Shown piece by piece: positions 34,883 through 44,361 of a stretch of DNA of 64,000 nucleotides (the stretch's first letter is position 1; each line of letters starts with the position of its first letter). Source of the DNA: Sulfurimonas lithotrophica. Its GTDB lineage: Bacteria > Campylobacterota > Campylobacteria > Campylobacterales > Sulfurimonadaceae. The notes beneath the pieces are model-generated. The model did not search any database and was not told where the DNA came from. It saw only the letters and a list, made by a program, of their open reading frames with translations. The stretch is from contig NZ_CP043617.1 of the NCBI RefSeq assembly GCF_009258225.1, forward strand, positions 1,054,001-1,118,000, given 5' to 3'. The position numbers and the translations under genes were made by a program.

Positions 34883-35701
34883 CTAGTAATTTGCCTCTAT
34901 AAAACTTTTAATAGGTGTATCAAAAATATAAACAATAAAAGTAGCAAGGGCTAAAAACGGCACAAACGGTACACGTTGTTCTTCTGCACTTTTATTGTGA
35001 ACTGCCACCATAACGGGTAGTGCTAAAACAGCAGATAAAAATATCGCTACTAATGTAAGATGAGTTCCCAAAAGAGCGCCCATTGTAGCTGCTACCATAA
35101 TATCGCCTTCACCCATAGCCTCTATGTAAGGGTATCTTTGATAGTGTTTGGTCCAAGGTGTTAAAGTTTTGTTAGCAACTCTATGTGCAGATGAAGTTAG
35201 TATATAAGAGAGTGAAAATCTTAAGAGTGTAAATCCGCCTGCAAATAATAGAGCATTTTGAAAGTTATTTATAAACCCTTCCATATTCCACGCACCTAAA
35301 ATAGCAAAAACTATAGCTAAAAGATTAATTGAGTCGGGAATCATTTTATATTTAAAATCTATCATGGCAAGGACCAAAAGCATTGAAAAACTTAAGTATA
35401 TAAATATTATAGGTACTGAAAAACTATACTTTTGAACTAAAACAGCAAATAAAATACCGGATATAAACTCTATGATAGGGTATTGTTTAGATATATTGGC
35501 TTGGCAATATGCACATTTTCCTCTTAAAAATATCCATGAGAAAATAGGTATGTTATGCCAAGGTTTTAATTTGTTGTTGCATGAATAACAATGAGACGAT
35601 ATAAAAACAATACTTTCATCATTTGGAATTCTAAGTATTACTACATTTAAAAAAGATCCAAAAACTATTCCAAATACAAATGCTAAAATCATCTCAATCA
35701 T
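34883..35701 (-). CDS. Type IV prepilin peptidase (leader peptidase/N-methyltransferase)
   Basis: The 272-residue membrane aspartic protease removes the leader of type IV prepilin-like proteins and methylates the new N-terminus. The cytoplasmic loop has two CxxC pairs (CYSC and CAYC), which places it in the bifunctional class. The catalytic aspartates are in AMIDFKYKMIPD and MGEGDIMVAA, the GxGD site. Eight or so hydrophobic helices are visible. No pilin or secretion genes are nearby, so its substrates are elsewhere in the genome. Its start overlaps the uppS stop by 4 bases and it is in the truA-glmU operon. Confidence 0.93.
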   Translation of the reverse strand: MIEMILAFVFGIVFGSFLNVVILRIPNDESIVFISSHCYSCNNKLKPWHNIPIFSWIFLRGKCAYCQANISKQYPIIEFISGILFAVLVQKYSFSVPIIFIYLSFSMLLVLAMIDFKYKMIPDSINLLAIVFAILGAWNMEGFINNFQNALLFAGGFTLLRFSLSYILTSSAHRVANKTLTPWTKHYQRYPYIEAMGEGDIMVAATMGALLGTHLTLVAIFLSAVLALPVMVAVHNKSAEEQRVPFVPFLALATFIVYIFDTPIKSFIEANY

Positions 35702-36375
35702 TTAAGCCCTCCAAAACGGCGTTCTATTTTTTTAAACTCTTTTATAATCTTTTCAAGCTCTTTAGCAGAAAAGTCAGGCCATAAAATGTCTCTAAAGAAA
35801 AATTCTGCATATGCAGCCTGCCATAAAAGATAATTAGACAACCTATGGTCACCGCCTGTACGAATAAGTAAGTCAACATCGTGTTTACAATCGAGTGCAT
35901 TTGAGAGCATCTCCTCTGTTATATCGTTTTGAGAATCTTTAATCTTGTTTACGGCACGTAAAAGCTCATCTTTTGCACCGTAGTTTAGAGCCAAAGATTG
36001 AACAAGTCCGTCACAGTGGGCAGTTTTTTCCTTAACCTCTTTTATGGTTTTTTGAAGAGGTTTTGAAAAAGCTCTTATATCTCCAATAGGTTCAAATCTA
36101 ATATTGTTTTTTAAATAAGTATCAAGCTCACTTTTTAAATACTTTTCAAGAAGTTTCATTAAAAATTCTACTTCTAAACGGGGACGTTTCCAATTCTCGG
36201 TTGAGAAGGCATATAGAGTTAAGCGTTCGATATCTTTATGAACTGCACAAAATTCCGTGATTTCACGTACGACTTCTGCACCTGCTTCATGACCTTTAAC
36301 TCTTTTTTTGCCTTTGAGCTCAGCCCATCTGCCGTTCCCGTCCATAATAATAGCTATATGTTTTGCTTGATTCAT
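35698..36375 (-). CDS. uppS: Undecaprenyl diphosphate synthase
   Basis: This 225-residue cis-prenyltransferase makes the C55 lipid carrier for peptidoglycan and other surface polymers. The N-terminal catalytic motif IAIIMDGNGRWAE is present, then TLYAFSTENWKRP, the allylic substrate region and DLLIRTGGDHRLSNYLLWQAAYAE with the conserved arginines. The downstream prepilin peptidase gene overlaps by 4 bases; coaBC lies 18 bases upstream. The place beside glmU and LptF/G fits an envelope-biogenesis operon. The identification is secure. Confidence 0.97.
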   Translation of the reverse strand: MNQAKHIAIIMDGNGRWAELKGKKRVKGHEAGAEVVREITEFCAVHKDIERLTLYAFSTENWKRPRLEVEFLMKLLEKYLKSELDTYLKNNIRFEPIGDIRAFSKPLQKTIKEVKEKTAHCDGLVQSLALNYGAKDELLRAVNKIKDSQNDITEEMLSNALDCKHDVDLLIRTGGDHRLSNYLLWQAAYAEFFFRDILWPDFSAKELEKIIKEFKKIERRFGGLK

Positions 36376-36393
36376 TTTTGTATTATATCTTTT

Positions 36394-37662
36394 TTATATA
36401 TCTTTTGCGTGTTCAAGAATTTCGTAAGCTACACTTAGTTTGTCTGCATCTGCTATGGACTCAATCTTATCGGCTTTTATAAATTCGACTTTGTTTGTAT
36501 CGCTTCCGAAACTGCTGCTGTCTTTTAAGATATTTAAACATACTGCATCAAGTTCTTTCTTGTCAAGCATATTTGTTGCATTTTTATGTGCATTTTGTGC
36601 ATCCATCTCGGCTTTAAAACCGATTGTAGTTATATCTGTTTTATCTATTAAATCAAGCACGTCAACGTTTTGTGTTAATTTCAGATCCCACTCTTCGCCA
36701 AGTGTAGCTTTTTTGAGTTTTCCTTCTTGCGCAAACTTAGGTATATAGTCACTAATTGCAGCTGCCATAAAAAGATAGGGTTTTTTTTGTATTAGTTGAA
36801 TCTGCTCTGAATTCATAAGTGAAGGTTTAGATAGTTTTCCTTTTTTGGCAATTCTTATAGAATCGGTTAGATATTCCAACATTTCATGCGTGTCATCAAC
36901 GTCTATTGTATGTATATCTAAAGGTAAGTCATTTTCTCTTCTAGTAGATATAAGGTTTACGTCCGCACCTTTACAGTAAAGTGCAATCGCAAGTGCCGAA
37001 GCCATCTTGCCGCTTGAGAAATTTGAAATATATCTAACATCGTCAATTTTCTCAACTGTACCGCCACCGGTAACTATGACACGTCTGTCACTCCAAAATT
37101 CATCACTCATAAGCGCTTTTGCTATTTGCCAAAATATCTCTAAAGGCTCAGCCATAGCGCCATTTCCTTCAGTTTTACAAGCTAACTCTTTTGTTTGTGT
37201 ATCTATCAGTTCATAATTTGCCAGTGCTAACATTTTTAGATTAGCTTGTGTTATAGGGTTATATAACATATTTGTATTTGCAGAAGGAGCTAAAAGTTTT
37301 TTATCTTCATAGGCAAGGGCACATTGAAGTAGCATATTATCCGCTATTGCATTCGCAAGTTTTGCAATCGTATTTGCGGATGCAGGAGCTATAACAAATA
37401 AGTCTGCCCATTCTCCGATTTTTATATGGTTGAAGTCATTGCTCCAATCTTCATTAGTATCGTCCAGAACTTTATTTGATGTTAATGTTTCAAAAGTTAG
37501 CGGCGTTATGAATTTTTTCGCACTCTGAGTCATAACAACTCTAACTTCGGCACCTGCTTTTGTTAGTAGTCTTATAAGCTCAAGTGATTTGTAGATTGCG
37601 ATAGAGCCTGTTACACCTAAAAGTATTTTTTTGTCTTTAAGTAAATTTGTTGGTATTAGCAT
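36394..37662 (-). CDS. coaBC: Bifunctional phosphopantothenoylcysteine decarboxylase / phosphopantothenate-cysteine ligase
   Basis: The 422-residue enzyme performs two successive steps of coenzyme A synthesis. The N-terminal flavin-dependent decarboxylase (CoaC, about 1-190) begins LLGVTGSIAIYKSLELIR, with the active histidine in FNHIKIGEWAD and the APANTN-like segment APSANTNMLYNP. The C-terminal ligase (CoaB, about 195-422) starts RRVIVTGGGTVEKIDDVRYISNFSSGKMA and contains AAAISDYIPK and TIGFKAE. Both domains are complete. It is 9 bases behind glmU and 18 before uppS in the operon. Confidence 0.97.
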   Translation of the reverse strand: MLIPTNLLKDKKILLGVTGSIAIYKSLELIRLLTKAGAEVRVVMTQSAKKFITPLTFETLTSNKVLDDTNEDWSNDFNHIKIGEWADLFVIAPASANTIAKLANAIADNMLLQCALAYEDKKLLAPSANTNMLYNPITQANLKMLALANYELIDTQTKELACKTEGNGAMAEPLEIFWQIAKALMSDEFWSDRRVIVTGGGTVEKIDDVRYISNFSSGKMASALAIALYCKGADVNLISTRRENDLPLDIHTIDVDDTHEMLEYLTDSIRIAKKGKLSKPSLMNSEQIQLIQKKPYLFMAAAISDYIPKFAQEGKLKKATLGEEWDLKLTQNVDVLDLIDKTDITTIGFKAEMDAQNAHKNATNMLDKKELDAVCLNILKDSSSFGSDTNKVEFIKADKIESIADADKLSVAYEILEHAKDI

Positions 37663-37671
37663 TTTAAAACC

Positions 37672-38976
37672 TTATTTTTTGCCGAAAAATGTATAGTAAA
37701 AATCTTTTACAATTCTCAGTTTTGTTCTACTTATTGCTAGAACACCTTTTTCTATTTTCTGGCTTGTAACAGTTGTCCCCGCCGCTATCATTACGTCATC
37801 TTCTATTGTTACAGGTGCTACAAGTTGGCTGTCACTCCCTATAAATACATTTTTACCAATTATAGTTTTGTATTTGTTTATACCGTCGTAGTTACATGTA
37901 ATTGTCCCTGCACCTATGTTTGTACCTTCATCTATCTCTGCATCTCCAAGATAACTCAAATGTCCGGCTTTTACACCTCTTAGTGTACTTTTTTTAACTT
38001 CTACAAAGTTACCTATATGTGTATCCTCTATATTCGAAGCAGGACGAAGGTGTGCAAGTGGTCCTACATCTGAATTTTTAACAATAGAATCTTCTATGAC
38101 TGAGCCTGATTTTATATGCGAATTTTGTATAAGTGTGTCACCTGTGATACGACATCCGTTTTCAATTATACATTCACCAATAAATTTGACACTTTCTTCT
38201 ATATAAGTTGTTGATGGAAGTTGCATAATTACACCTTCTCTCATCCAGTGTAATTTTATTCTATCTTGCATAATAACTTCTGAATCACTTAAGTCTTTTT
38301 TTGAATTGACACCTTTAAAGTATTCTTCATCAACAAGTAAAGGTTTAATGTCAAGATTGTCATCTTTAGCCATTGATATAACATCAGTCAGGTAGTATTC
38401 TTTTTGTGCATTGTCGTTACTCAAAAGTGGAATGTATTTTTCAATAACAGCTTTAGAAAAAGCATAAACACCTGCATTTACGGTTGAGATTTTTAATTCA
38501 TCTTCGGATGCGTCTTTTTGTTCGACTATATATTGAACTTGGTTGTTTTGAATTTTAACACGTCCGTAACCATCAGGATTTTGCAGATCAAAAATAGACA
38601 TGATGATATCTGCATCCGTATCTATAAAACCTTGTAATGAAGAGGCATCTATTAGTGGCATATCACCGTTTAATACTAAAACTCTTTCATACTTTGGTTT
38701 TATGTTTTTCATTGCACCGCCGGTTCCCGGAAAGTTATCTGCATCTTGAATAACAAAATTTATGTCATCAAAGTAGTTCTGCATCTCTTCTTGAACCTTT
38801 TCTTTTTGATGTGCTATAACAACAGATATATCATCGCTTAGTTCTTTTGAAGCCTTTATAATATGATAAAGCATTGGCTTACCGCAAATACTGTGTAAAA
38901 CCTTTGCTTTATTAGACTTCATGCGACTACCTTGACCTGCTGCAAGGATTACTATACTTATGTTGTTTTTATTCAT
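37672..38976 (-). CDS. glmU: Bifunctional UDP-N-acetylglucosamine pyrophosphorylase / glucosamine-1-phosphate N-acetyltransferase
   Basis: This 434-residue enzyme makes UDP-GlcNAc for peptidoglycan and lipopolysaccharide. The nucleotidyltransferase half starts [21 protein letters not shown] and includes the NGDMPLID metal site. The C-terminal half is a left-handed beta helix of hexapeptide repeats, with [18 protein letters not shown] and [17 protein letters not shown], the acetyl-CoA and sugar binding parts. It is the first gene of the six-gene minus-strand operon and is divergent from motA, with about 106 bases between the two starts holding both promoters. Confidence 0.97.
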   Translation of the reverse strand: MNKNNISIVILAAGQGSRMKSNKAKVLHSICGKPMLYHIIKASKELSDDISVVIAHQKEKVQEEMQNYFDDINFVIQDADNFPGTGGAMKNIKPKYERVLVLNGDMPLIDASSLQGFIDTDADIIMSIFDLQNPDGYGRVKIQNNQVQYIVEQKDASEDELKISTVNAGVYAFSKAVIEKYIPLLSNDNAQKEYYLTDVISMAKDDNLDIKPLLVDEEYFKGVNSKKDLSDSEVIMQDRIKLHWMREGVIMQLPSTTYIEESVKFIGECIIENGCRITGDTLIQNSHIKSGSVIEDSIVKNSDVGPLAHLRPASNIEDTHIGNFVEVKKSTLRGVKAGHLSYLGDAEIDEGTNIGAGTITCNYDGINKYKTIIGKNVFIGSDSQLVAPVTIEDDVMIAAGTTVTSQKIEKGVLAISRTKLRIVKDFYYTFFGKK

Positions 38977-39082
38977 TTAAAACTTCTTTATATCTTTTTT
39001 GTTGATAGAATTTTATCATTTAAGAGATAATTTTAAAGTAAAGTGGTATTATAAGACAATTATTTTTCATAGAGGCTATTAT

Positions 39083-39844
39083 ATGGATTTAGGTACGGTC
39101 ATTGGTTTAGTGTTAATTCTCGCACTTCTTGCAGGTGCGATGGCGATGGGTGTCGGTATCGGTGCATATATCGATATTCCGTCTGTATTAATCGTTATTG
39201 GTGGTTCAATGGGTGCCTTGATGATTGCTTTTAAACCTATACAAATGAAGAAGTTTATCAAAGTATTTATGATTGCTATAAAGCCACCTGAAGAGGATGT
39301 TTCTGAACTTATAAAAAAACTTGTAGCATATTCTTCAAAGGCAAGAAAAGACGGTCTCTTGGCATTAGAGGGTGATGCAAACAATGAAGAAAACGAATTC
39401 CTTAGAAAGGGTCTCTCAATGGCAATTGACGGGAGTGAGCCTGATACTATCCGCAATCTTTTAGAGATAGATATGGAACAAACAAGTACCCGTCATAAAT
39501 CTCATTCTTCAATTTTTTCGACTTGGGCAGGTATTGCAGGAGCTTTTGGTATGATAGGTACACTTATCGGTCTGGTTGCCATGCTTTTAAATATGGCTGA
39601 CCCATCGGCAATCGGGCCTTCTATGGCAGTTGCCTTACTTACAACTATGTACGGTGCTATAATCGGGAACGTTCTTGGAGCACCCGTGGCAAATATTTTA
39701 AATATTAGAAATGATGATGAAATGCTAATAAAAGAGATAGTACTGACGGGAATTATGTCTATACAAGACGGAGATGCACCAAGAGATCTTGAAGCAAAAC
39801 TACTTGCATATCTTCCGCCTGAACACAGAGAGAGCAGTATCTAA
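39083..39844 (+). CDS. motA: Flagellar motor stator protein MotA
   Basis: MotA forms the ion channel of the flagellar motor stator with MotB. The 253-residue protein has four membrane helices, two at the N-terminus (LVLILALLAGAMAMG onward) and two after a cytoplasmic loop (about 150-205, with AGAFGMIGTLIGLVAML). The ATG at 39083 was chosen over the open frame from 38999: it gives the standard MDLGTVIGL start, while the upstream codons fall in the intergenic promoter region with a TATTAT box near 39048. motB follows 2 bases after the stop. The mapping to proton or sodium use cannot be read here. Confidence 0.95.
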   Translation: MDLGTVIGLVLILALLAGAMAMGVGIGAYIDIPSVLIVIGGSMGALMIAFKPIQMKKFIKVFMIAIKPPEEDVSELIKKLVAYSSKARKDGLLALEGDANNEENEFLRKGLSMAIDGSEPDTIRNLLEIDMEQTSTRHKSHSSIFSTWAGIAGAFGMIGTLIGLVAMLLNMADPSAIGPSMAVALLTTMYGAIIGNVLGAPVANILNIRNDDEMLIKEIVLTGIMSIQDGDAPRDLEAKLLAYLPPEHRESSI

Positions 39845-39846
39845 TA

Positions 39847-40623
39847 ATGGCTAGAAAAAAATGTCCGGAATGTGAAACATGTTTACCGGCTTGGTTAGCC
39901 GCATTTGGAGATTTAATGTCTCTGTTATTATGTTTCTTTGTACTTCTCTTGTCTATGTCTAGTATGGATGCGAAGAAAATATCAGAAGCCATAGGTTCAC
40001 TCTCGGGAGCGATGAGTGTTTTAGAAGGTGGAATTAAAACAGAAATTTCAAGAGAACGTATCCAAGAATCTACACCTATTGAAACTCAAGAAGAGACTAC
40101 TCAACAAGTAAATAAAGTTACACAAGCAGTCATTGATGCAAACGAAATGATGGAAAAAGGGCACGGTCCTACCATATCTATGGAAGAAGCTCAAGAAGGC
40201 TTTAAAATTGAACTGCCTTCATCACTGCTTTTTAAACCGGGAACTGCTACGATTTATAATGAAGATGCCCTGTTGTTTTTAAAACGTATAGCATTGATAA
40301 TAGGAGAGATGCCAAATAGTATTAAGGTTAGTGTGCAAGGGCATACAGACAATGTACCACCAAGTAAAAACTCTCCTTTTAAAGATAACTGGGAACTCTC
40401 ATCTGCAAGAGGAATATCCGTACTTCAAGAGTTGATATTAGACGGTGTGGATCCAAAACGTATAAGTGCAGCAGGTTTCGCGGAGTTTACCCCAAAAGCT
40501 ACAAATGCAACAAAGAACGGTAGGGCAAAAAACCGCCGTGTAGAGATACATTTCTTTGGTTCAAACGCTGAGAACGAAGGAAAAATTAAAAAATCAGTTC
40601 TTGATAAGGCTGCAGCTCAGTAA
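39847..40623 (+). CDS. motB: Flagellar motor protein MotB
   Basis: MotB anchors the stator to peptidoglycan. The 258-residue protein has a short cytoplasmic tail with three cysteines (KKCPECETCLP), then the single membrane helix AAFGDLMSLLLCFFVLLLSMS with the ion-carrying aspartate. A periplasmic OmpA-like domain (about 120-240) follows, with VQGHTDNVPP, NWELSSARG and NRRVEI. It lies 2 bases after motA and its stop overlaps the fliP start. The assignment is secure. Confidence 0.96.
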   Translation: MARKKCPECETCLPAWLAAFGDLMSLLLCFFVLLLSMSSMDAKKISEAIGSLSGAMSVLEGGIKTEISRERIQESTPIETQEETTQQVNKVTQAVIDANEMMEKGHGPTISMEEAQEGFKIELPSSLLFKPGTATIYNEDALLFLKRIALIIGEMPNSIKVSVQGHTDNVPPSKNSPFKDNWELSSARGISVLQELILDGVDPKRISAAGFAEFTPKATNATKNGRAKNRRVEIHFFGSNAENEGKIKKSVLDKAAAQ

Positions 40624-41357
40624 TGATTAGAATATTATTATTTTTAGTGGCTTTGGCTTCATTTTTAGGAGCTGAGGCTATAACCGTTCCTACGATGAAT
40701 TTTAACCTATCTTCTCCGGATACACCGCAGCAGTTGGTTAGCTCGTTAAATGTACTTGTAGTACTGACTTTATTATTTTTAGCACCGTCAATGGTGCTTG
40801 TAATGACAACCTTTACAAGGTTTGTTATAGTATTTGGTTTTTTACGTCAAGCTCTCGGTACTCAACAAGTCCCACCTACGCAGCTTTTAGTTATGCTTGC
40901 AATGATACTTACTTTTTTTGTAATGGAGCCAATAGGTACAAAAGCGTATGAAGATGGAATAAAGCCTTATGTAGAAGAAAAGATAGGTTATGAAGAAGCA
41001 TTTGATAAAACAGCATTACCATTTAAAAACTTTATGATTAGAAATACAAGAGAAAAAGATTTAGCTCTTTTTTTTAGAATTAGAGAGATGGAAAACCCAA
41101 AAAGCGTTGCAGATGTGCCACTCTCGGTTGTAATTCCTGCATTTGTTATAAGTGAGCTTAAAACTGCGTTTGAAATAGGTTTTTTACTTTTTTTACCGTT
41201 TTTGGTTATTGATATGGTTGTAGCATCTATACTTATGTCTATGGGTATGATGATGCTCCCACCGGTAATGATATCCCTACCTTTTAAAATACTCGTATTT
41301 GTTCTTATTGACGGATGGAACCTGCTTATCGGTAATCTTATAGCATCTATAAAGTAG
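40623..41357 (+). CDS. fliP: Flagellar export apparatus protein FliP
   Basis: FliP is a core membrane component of the flagellar type III export gate. The 244-residue protein has a signal-peptide-like N-terminus (MIRILLFLVALASFLGAEA), then the family motifs MTTFTRFVIVFGFLRQALG, TQQVPPTQLL and VVIPAFVISELKTAFEIGFLLFLPF, and the C-terminal DMVVASILMSMGMMMLPPV. It starts on the last base of the motB stop, so motA, motB and fliP form one unit. In C. jejuni fliP is next to glmU (from memory); here motAB is inserted between them. Confidence 0.97.
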   Translation: MIRILLFLVALASFLGAEAITVPTMNFNLSSPDTPQQLVSSLNVLVVLTLLFLAPSMVLVMTTFTRFVIVFGFLRQALGTQQVPPTQLLVMLAMILTFFVMEPIGTKAYEDGIKPYVEEKIGYEEAFDKTALPFKNFMIRNTREKDLALFFRIREMENPKSVADVPLSVVIPAFVISELKTAFEIGFLLFLPFLVIDMVVASILMSMGMMMLPPVMISLPFKILVFVLIDGWNLLIGNLIASIK

Positions 41358-41367
41358 GAGAAAAATA

Positions 41368-42474
41368 TTGGAATGTAAACACTTCGGTGAATGTGGTGCG
41401 TGTAAGGTATATGAAAATGGATATGAAGCACAACTAAATCAAAAATTAAAAATAAATTATGATAGATTTAAAAACTTTTATAACGGAGATATTAAGGTAT
41501 TTAAATCTCCAATTCAAAACTACCGCTCACGTGCCGAATTTAAAGTATGGCATGTTGAAGATGATATTTTTTATGCCATGAATCATATAGAACATAAAGG
41601 CGTAGTGCTTATAGATGAATGTCCACAAGTAAATATACATATTGAAATACTTATGCCAAAGCTTTTAAAAAAAATACAAGAAAAAAATATCGGTTTTAAA
41701 CTCTTTGGAGCAGATTTTTTAAGTTCGCAAAGCGGTGAAATAGTAGTATCTCTTCTTTATCATAGAAAACTTGATGATGAGTGGCAAAGTTTAGTTAAAG
41801 AGATAGCTGATGAGCTTGGCATCTATATTATAGGAAGAAGCAGAAAACAAAAGTTGATTGTTGGTCAAGACTACATAACAGAGAGTTTAAATATAAACAA
41901 TGAGACATATAAGTTTAACTATATAGAAAACAGTTTCACACAACCAAATGCAAAAGTGAATGAGCAGATGATTGAGTGGGCAATATCGTCCTTAGAAGAT
42001 ACCGATAAAGATCTGCTGGAACTATATTGCGGTGCAGGAAACTTTACAATACCTTTTGCAAAAAAATTTAATAAAGTTTTAGCTACCGAAATTTCAAAGT
42101 CTTCAATAAATGCAGCTAAGAGCAATATGAAACTTAATGATATAGAAAATATTGAATTTGTCCGTATGAGTGTAGAAGAGTTTGTCGGGGCACTTGATGG
42201 TGTAAGAGAATTTAGAAGGATGCAACATATAGATATAAATACCTATGATATTGATACTATATTTGTAGATCCACCTAGAAGTGGAATGGATTTGGCTTCT
42301 TGTAATTTTAGTACAAGGATGGATAATATTATTTATATATCGTGTAATCCTGAAACGCTGGTACGAGATTTAGAGATTTTGTCTAAGACGCACAAAGTTG
42401 TTGATATGGCACTCTTTGATCAGTTTCCATATACAAACCATGTAGAGATGGGTGTTAAGTTAAAAAGGTATTAG
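41368..42474 (+). CDS. trmA: tRNA (uracil-5-)-methyltransferase
   Basis: This 368-residue SAM-dependent enzyme makes 5-methyluridine at position 54 of tRNA. The SAM-binding motif LELYCGAGNFTIPFA, the DPPRSGMD motif and the catalytic cysteine in YISCNPETLVRDL are intact, with the base glutamate in the final NHVEMGV. Its length and lack of a TRAM domain fit TrmA and argue against RlmC or RlmD. It also contains an N-terminal CxxCxxC-like stretch (CKHFGECGACKVYE). The start is TTG with a TAGGAG ribosome binding site, 10 bases after fliP. Confidence 0.92.
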   Translation: MECKHFGECGACKVYENGYEAQLNQKLKINYDRFKNFYNGDIKVFKSPIQNYRSRAEFKVWHVEDDIFYAMNHIEHKGVVLIDECPQVNIHIEILMPKLLKKIQEKNIGFKLFGADFLSSQSGEIVVSLLYHRKLDDEWQSLVKEIADELGIYIIGRSRKQKLIVGQDYITESLNINNETYKFNYIENSFTQPNAKVNEQMIEWAISSLEDTDKDLLELYCGAGNFTIPFAKKFNKVLATEISKSSINAAKSNMKLNDIENIEFVRMSVEEFVGALDGVREFRRMQHIDINTYDIDTIFVDPPRSGMDLASCNFSTRMDNIIYISCNPETLVRDLEILSKTHKVVDMALFDQFPYTNHVEMGVKLKRY

Positions 42475-42475
42475 C

Positions 42476-42799
42476 ATGAAATATATATTTTTATTTATCA
42501 TATTTACGATGTTTTTGTATTCCGATGAAATAAAAAGAATGGAATTGATTGTTGATGACATTACTAAACTGAGAACGGAACTTGAGAACTGTAGAAAAAA
42601 TTCTTTACAAATTAAAAACCTTGAAAAACAATTAGAAAAATATAAAAAACTTTTAATATCCAAAGATAAAGAAATAAAAAGTAAAAAATATATTGTACGC
42701 TATAAAGAAAAAATAAAAGTTAAGGAATGTAAAGTAAATACTATGGATAAACCAAATAAATTTCCAAAATTAATATTAAAAGACAAATATAAAAACTAA
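42476..42799 (+). CDS. Small exported coiled-coil protein of unknown function
   Basis: The family is not recognised. The 107-residue protein has a hydrophobic N-terminus (MKYIFLFIIFTMFLYSDE) likely to be a signal peptide, then a lysine- and glutamate-rich coiled coil (about 22-72) and a basic tail. It begins one base after the trmA stop, so translation is probably coupled. The next gene has its own promoter. Only the overall layout supports export. Confidence 0.6.
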   Translation: MKYIFLFIIFTMFLYSDEIKRMELIVDDITKLRTELENCRKNSLQIKNLEKQLEKYKKLLISKDKEIKSKKYIVRYKEKIKVKECKVNTMDKPNKFPKLILKDKYKN

Positions 42800-42859
42800 A
42801 ATAATCTATTTATTTGTATAGTTATTTTAATGTGTTTATATTAAATGAAATAAAGATGA

Positions 42860-42865
42860 TATAAT
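42860..42865 (+). promoter_or_regulatory. Sigma-70 -10 box upstream of the RCK-domain gene
   Basis: TATAAT lies 22 bases before the GTG start at 42888, in an 88-base AT-rich gap. It marks the likely start of the aroB-region transcription unit. No -35 consensus is seen. Confidence 0.55.
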
Positions 42866-42887
42866 ACATCAAAAAATAAGTGCCTAA

Positions 42888-44294
42888 GTGAAAAAAATAT
42901 TAATTATAAGTGACGGTAGCACCGGAAAACATTTTGTTGACAGGGTTATCCAAACATATACGTCGGAAAATATATATTATGTTGTAGAAACTAAAGCTGT
43001 TGAACACGAAGAATATAATCCTGCACGTTTTAAATTTTACGAATTTGATCCGACAAGCCTTCACAAATTGGCAAATCTGCTAAAGATGGATTTTGTTCAA
43101 GTAATTATTTTGATGAATGATGAAAATGAAGCAAAATATACGCTTAAAAATATACGCTCTTTAAAAAATAAAGTAAGAATAATACTACTTGATAATTGGG
43201 GTATAGAAAATACCGATCCAGATACGGTATTGGTCAATTCTAACGAGATTGTTGCTTCAAGATTAATTGATTATCTTCCAAATGTTCCTGTAATTGCACA
43301 AAATGTCGGTATAGGTGAGGGTGAAATAATGGAAGTATTAGTTCCGTTTGGAAGCTCTTTTGTATATAGACACATCGGTGTTATTGAGCAAAAAGATTGG
43401 CGAATAGTAGCTATATACAGAAATAGAAAGCTTATTATGCCTTCTCGCAGACGTATGATACAGCCAAATGATTTACTTTTACTTGTTGGGCAACCATCGG
43501 TTTTAAAATCAGTATATCGTGCTATTAAACGTGAGCTTGGGCAATTTCCGGAGCCTTTTGGTTCAAATATATATTTATACATAGATATGGATATTATATG
43601 CAAAGATACAATAAAAGAATTGGTTCGCCGTTCTATATTTATACATCAAAAATTTAATCATAATCTTATCATAAGGGTTATAAATCCAAATGATATAGAT
43701 ACTTTGCAATATATAAAAGAACAAGCCGACTTAAATGTAATAGTAGATATAAAATATGACAATATACCTTTTGATATAAGTTTTTTCGATGATATTCAAA
43801 ACTATCATGTAGGTCTCGTTATTGTCTCAAAAGAGACATTTAAACATACCAAAACTAGAAATATGCTTTATGAATCGCATGTACCGGTTTTAAAAATGGC
43901 GAACAAATCTTTTTCATCCGTAAAGGATGCCGCATTAATATTAAGCGATAATAGAGATTTAGAAAAAATATCGACTACGATATATGATATTTCCGAACAA
44001 ATGGGATTTAATATAGATCTGTATGATTATCAAAATGAACATGAAGCTTACAAAGAACAGGTTATAGAGCATTATTATAATCTTTCAACTATATTTTCAA
44101 AAAATATAAAAGTATTAAAAGAGAATGAGAATCCTATAAAAATATTAAGTCAAAAAGATGATTTTATACATATTTTACCTTTTACGTTTAAACTGACAAA
44201 AAAGCGTTTATATTCTCTTTTTTCTACAGATAGTGAAAAACTTTATTTTAAACTGGATGATTATCATCAGATTTTCATACCCGTGCAGTTGTGA
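42888..44294 (+). CDS. RCK (TrkA-N/TrkA-C) domain protein without channel domain
   Basis: The 468-residue cytoplasmic protein resembles COG3400. An N-terminal TrkA-N-like Rossmann region (KILIISDGSTGKHFVDRVIQ, then VIILMNDENEAKYTLKNIR) spans about residues 1-130. A TrkA-C domain (EGEIMEVLVPFGSSFVYRHIG to LLLVGQPSVL) covers about 135-215. The C-terminal 250 residues are specific to this family. Such proteins usually gate K+ transporters by nucleotide binding, but no channel or Trk membrane subunit is encoded here. The dinucleotide motif GDGSTG differs from the usual GxGxxG. The start is GTG. Confidence 0.78.
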   Translation: MKKILIISDGSTGKHFVDRVIQTYTSENIYYVVETKAVEHEEYNPARFKFYEFDPTSLHKLANLLKMDFVQVIILMNDENEAKYTLKNIRSLKNKVRIILLDNWGIENTDPDTVLVNSNEIVASRLIDYLPNVPVIAQNVGIGEGEIMEVLVPFGSSFVYRHIGVIEQKDWRIVAIYRNRKLIMPSRRRMIQPNDLLLLVGQPSVLKSVYRAIKRELGQFPEPFGSNIYLYIDMDIICKDTIKELVRRSIFIHQKFNHNLIIRVINPNDIDTLQYIKEQADLNVIVDIKYDNIPFDISFFDDIQNYHVGLVIVSKETFKHTKTRNMLYESHVPVLKMANKSFSSVKDAALILSDNRDLEKISTTIYDISEQMGFNIDLYDYQNEHEAYKEQVIEHYYNLSTIFSKNIKVLKENENPIKILSQKDDFIHILPFTFKLTKKRLYSLFSTDSEKLYFKLDDYHQIFIPVQL

Positions 44295-44361
44295 TTTAGC
44301 AAAATATTAGTAAAAATTAAGTATTATCTACCAAATATTAAATTTTACGTTTGGACAGATG

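Noticed and set aside
38999-39082. N-terminal extension of motA in the open frame
   Set aside because: The added 28 residues lie in the promoter region shared with glmU, and MDLGTVIGL is the standard MotA start.
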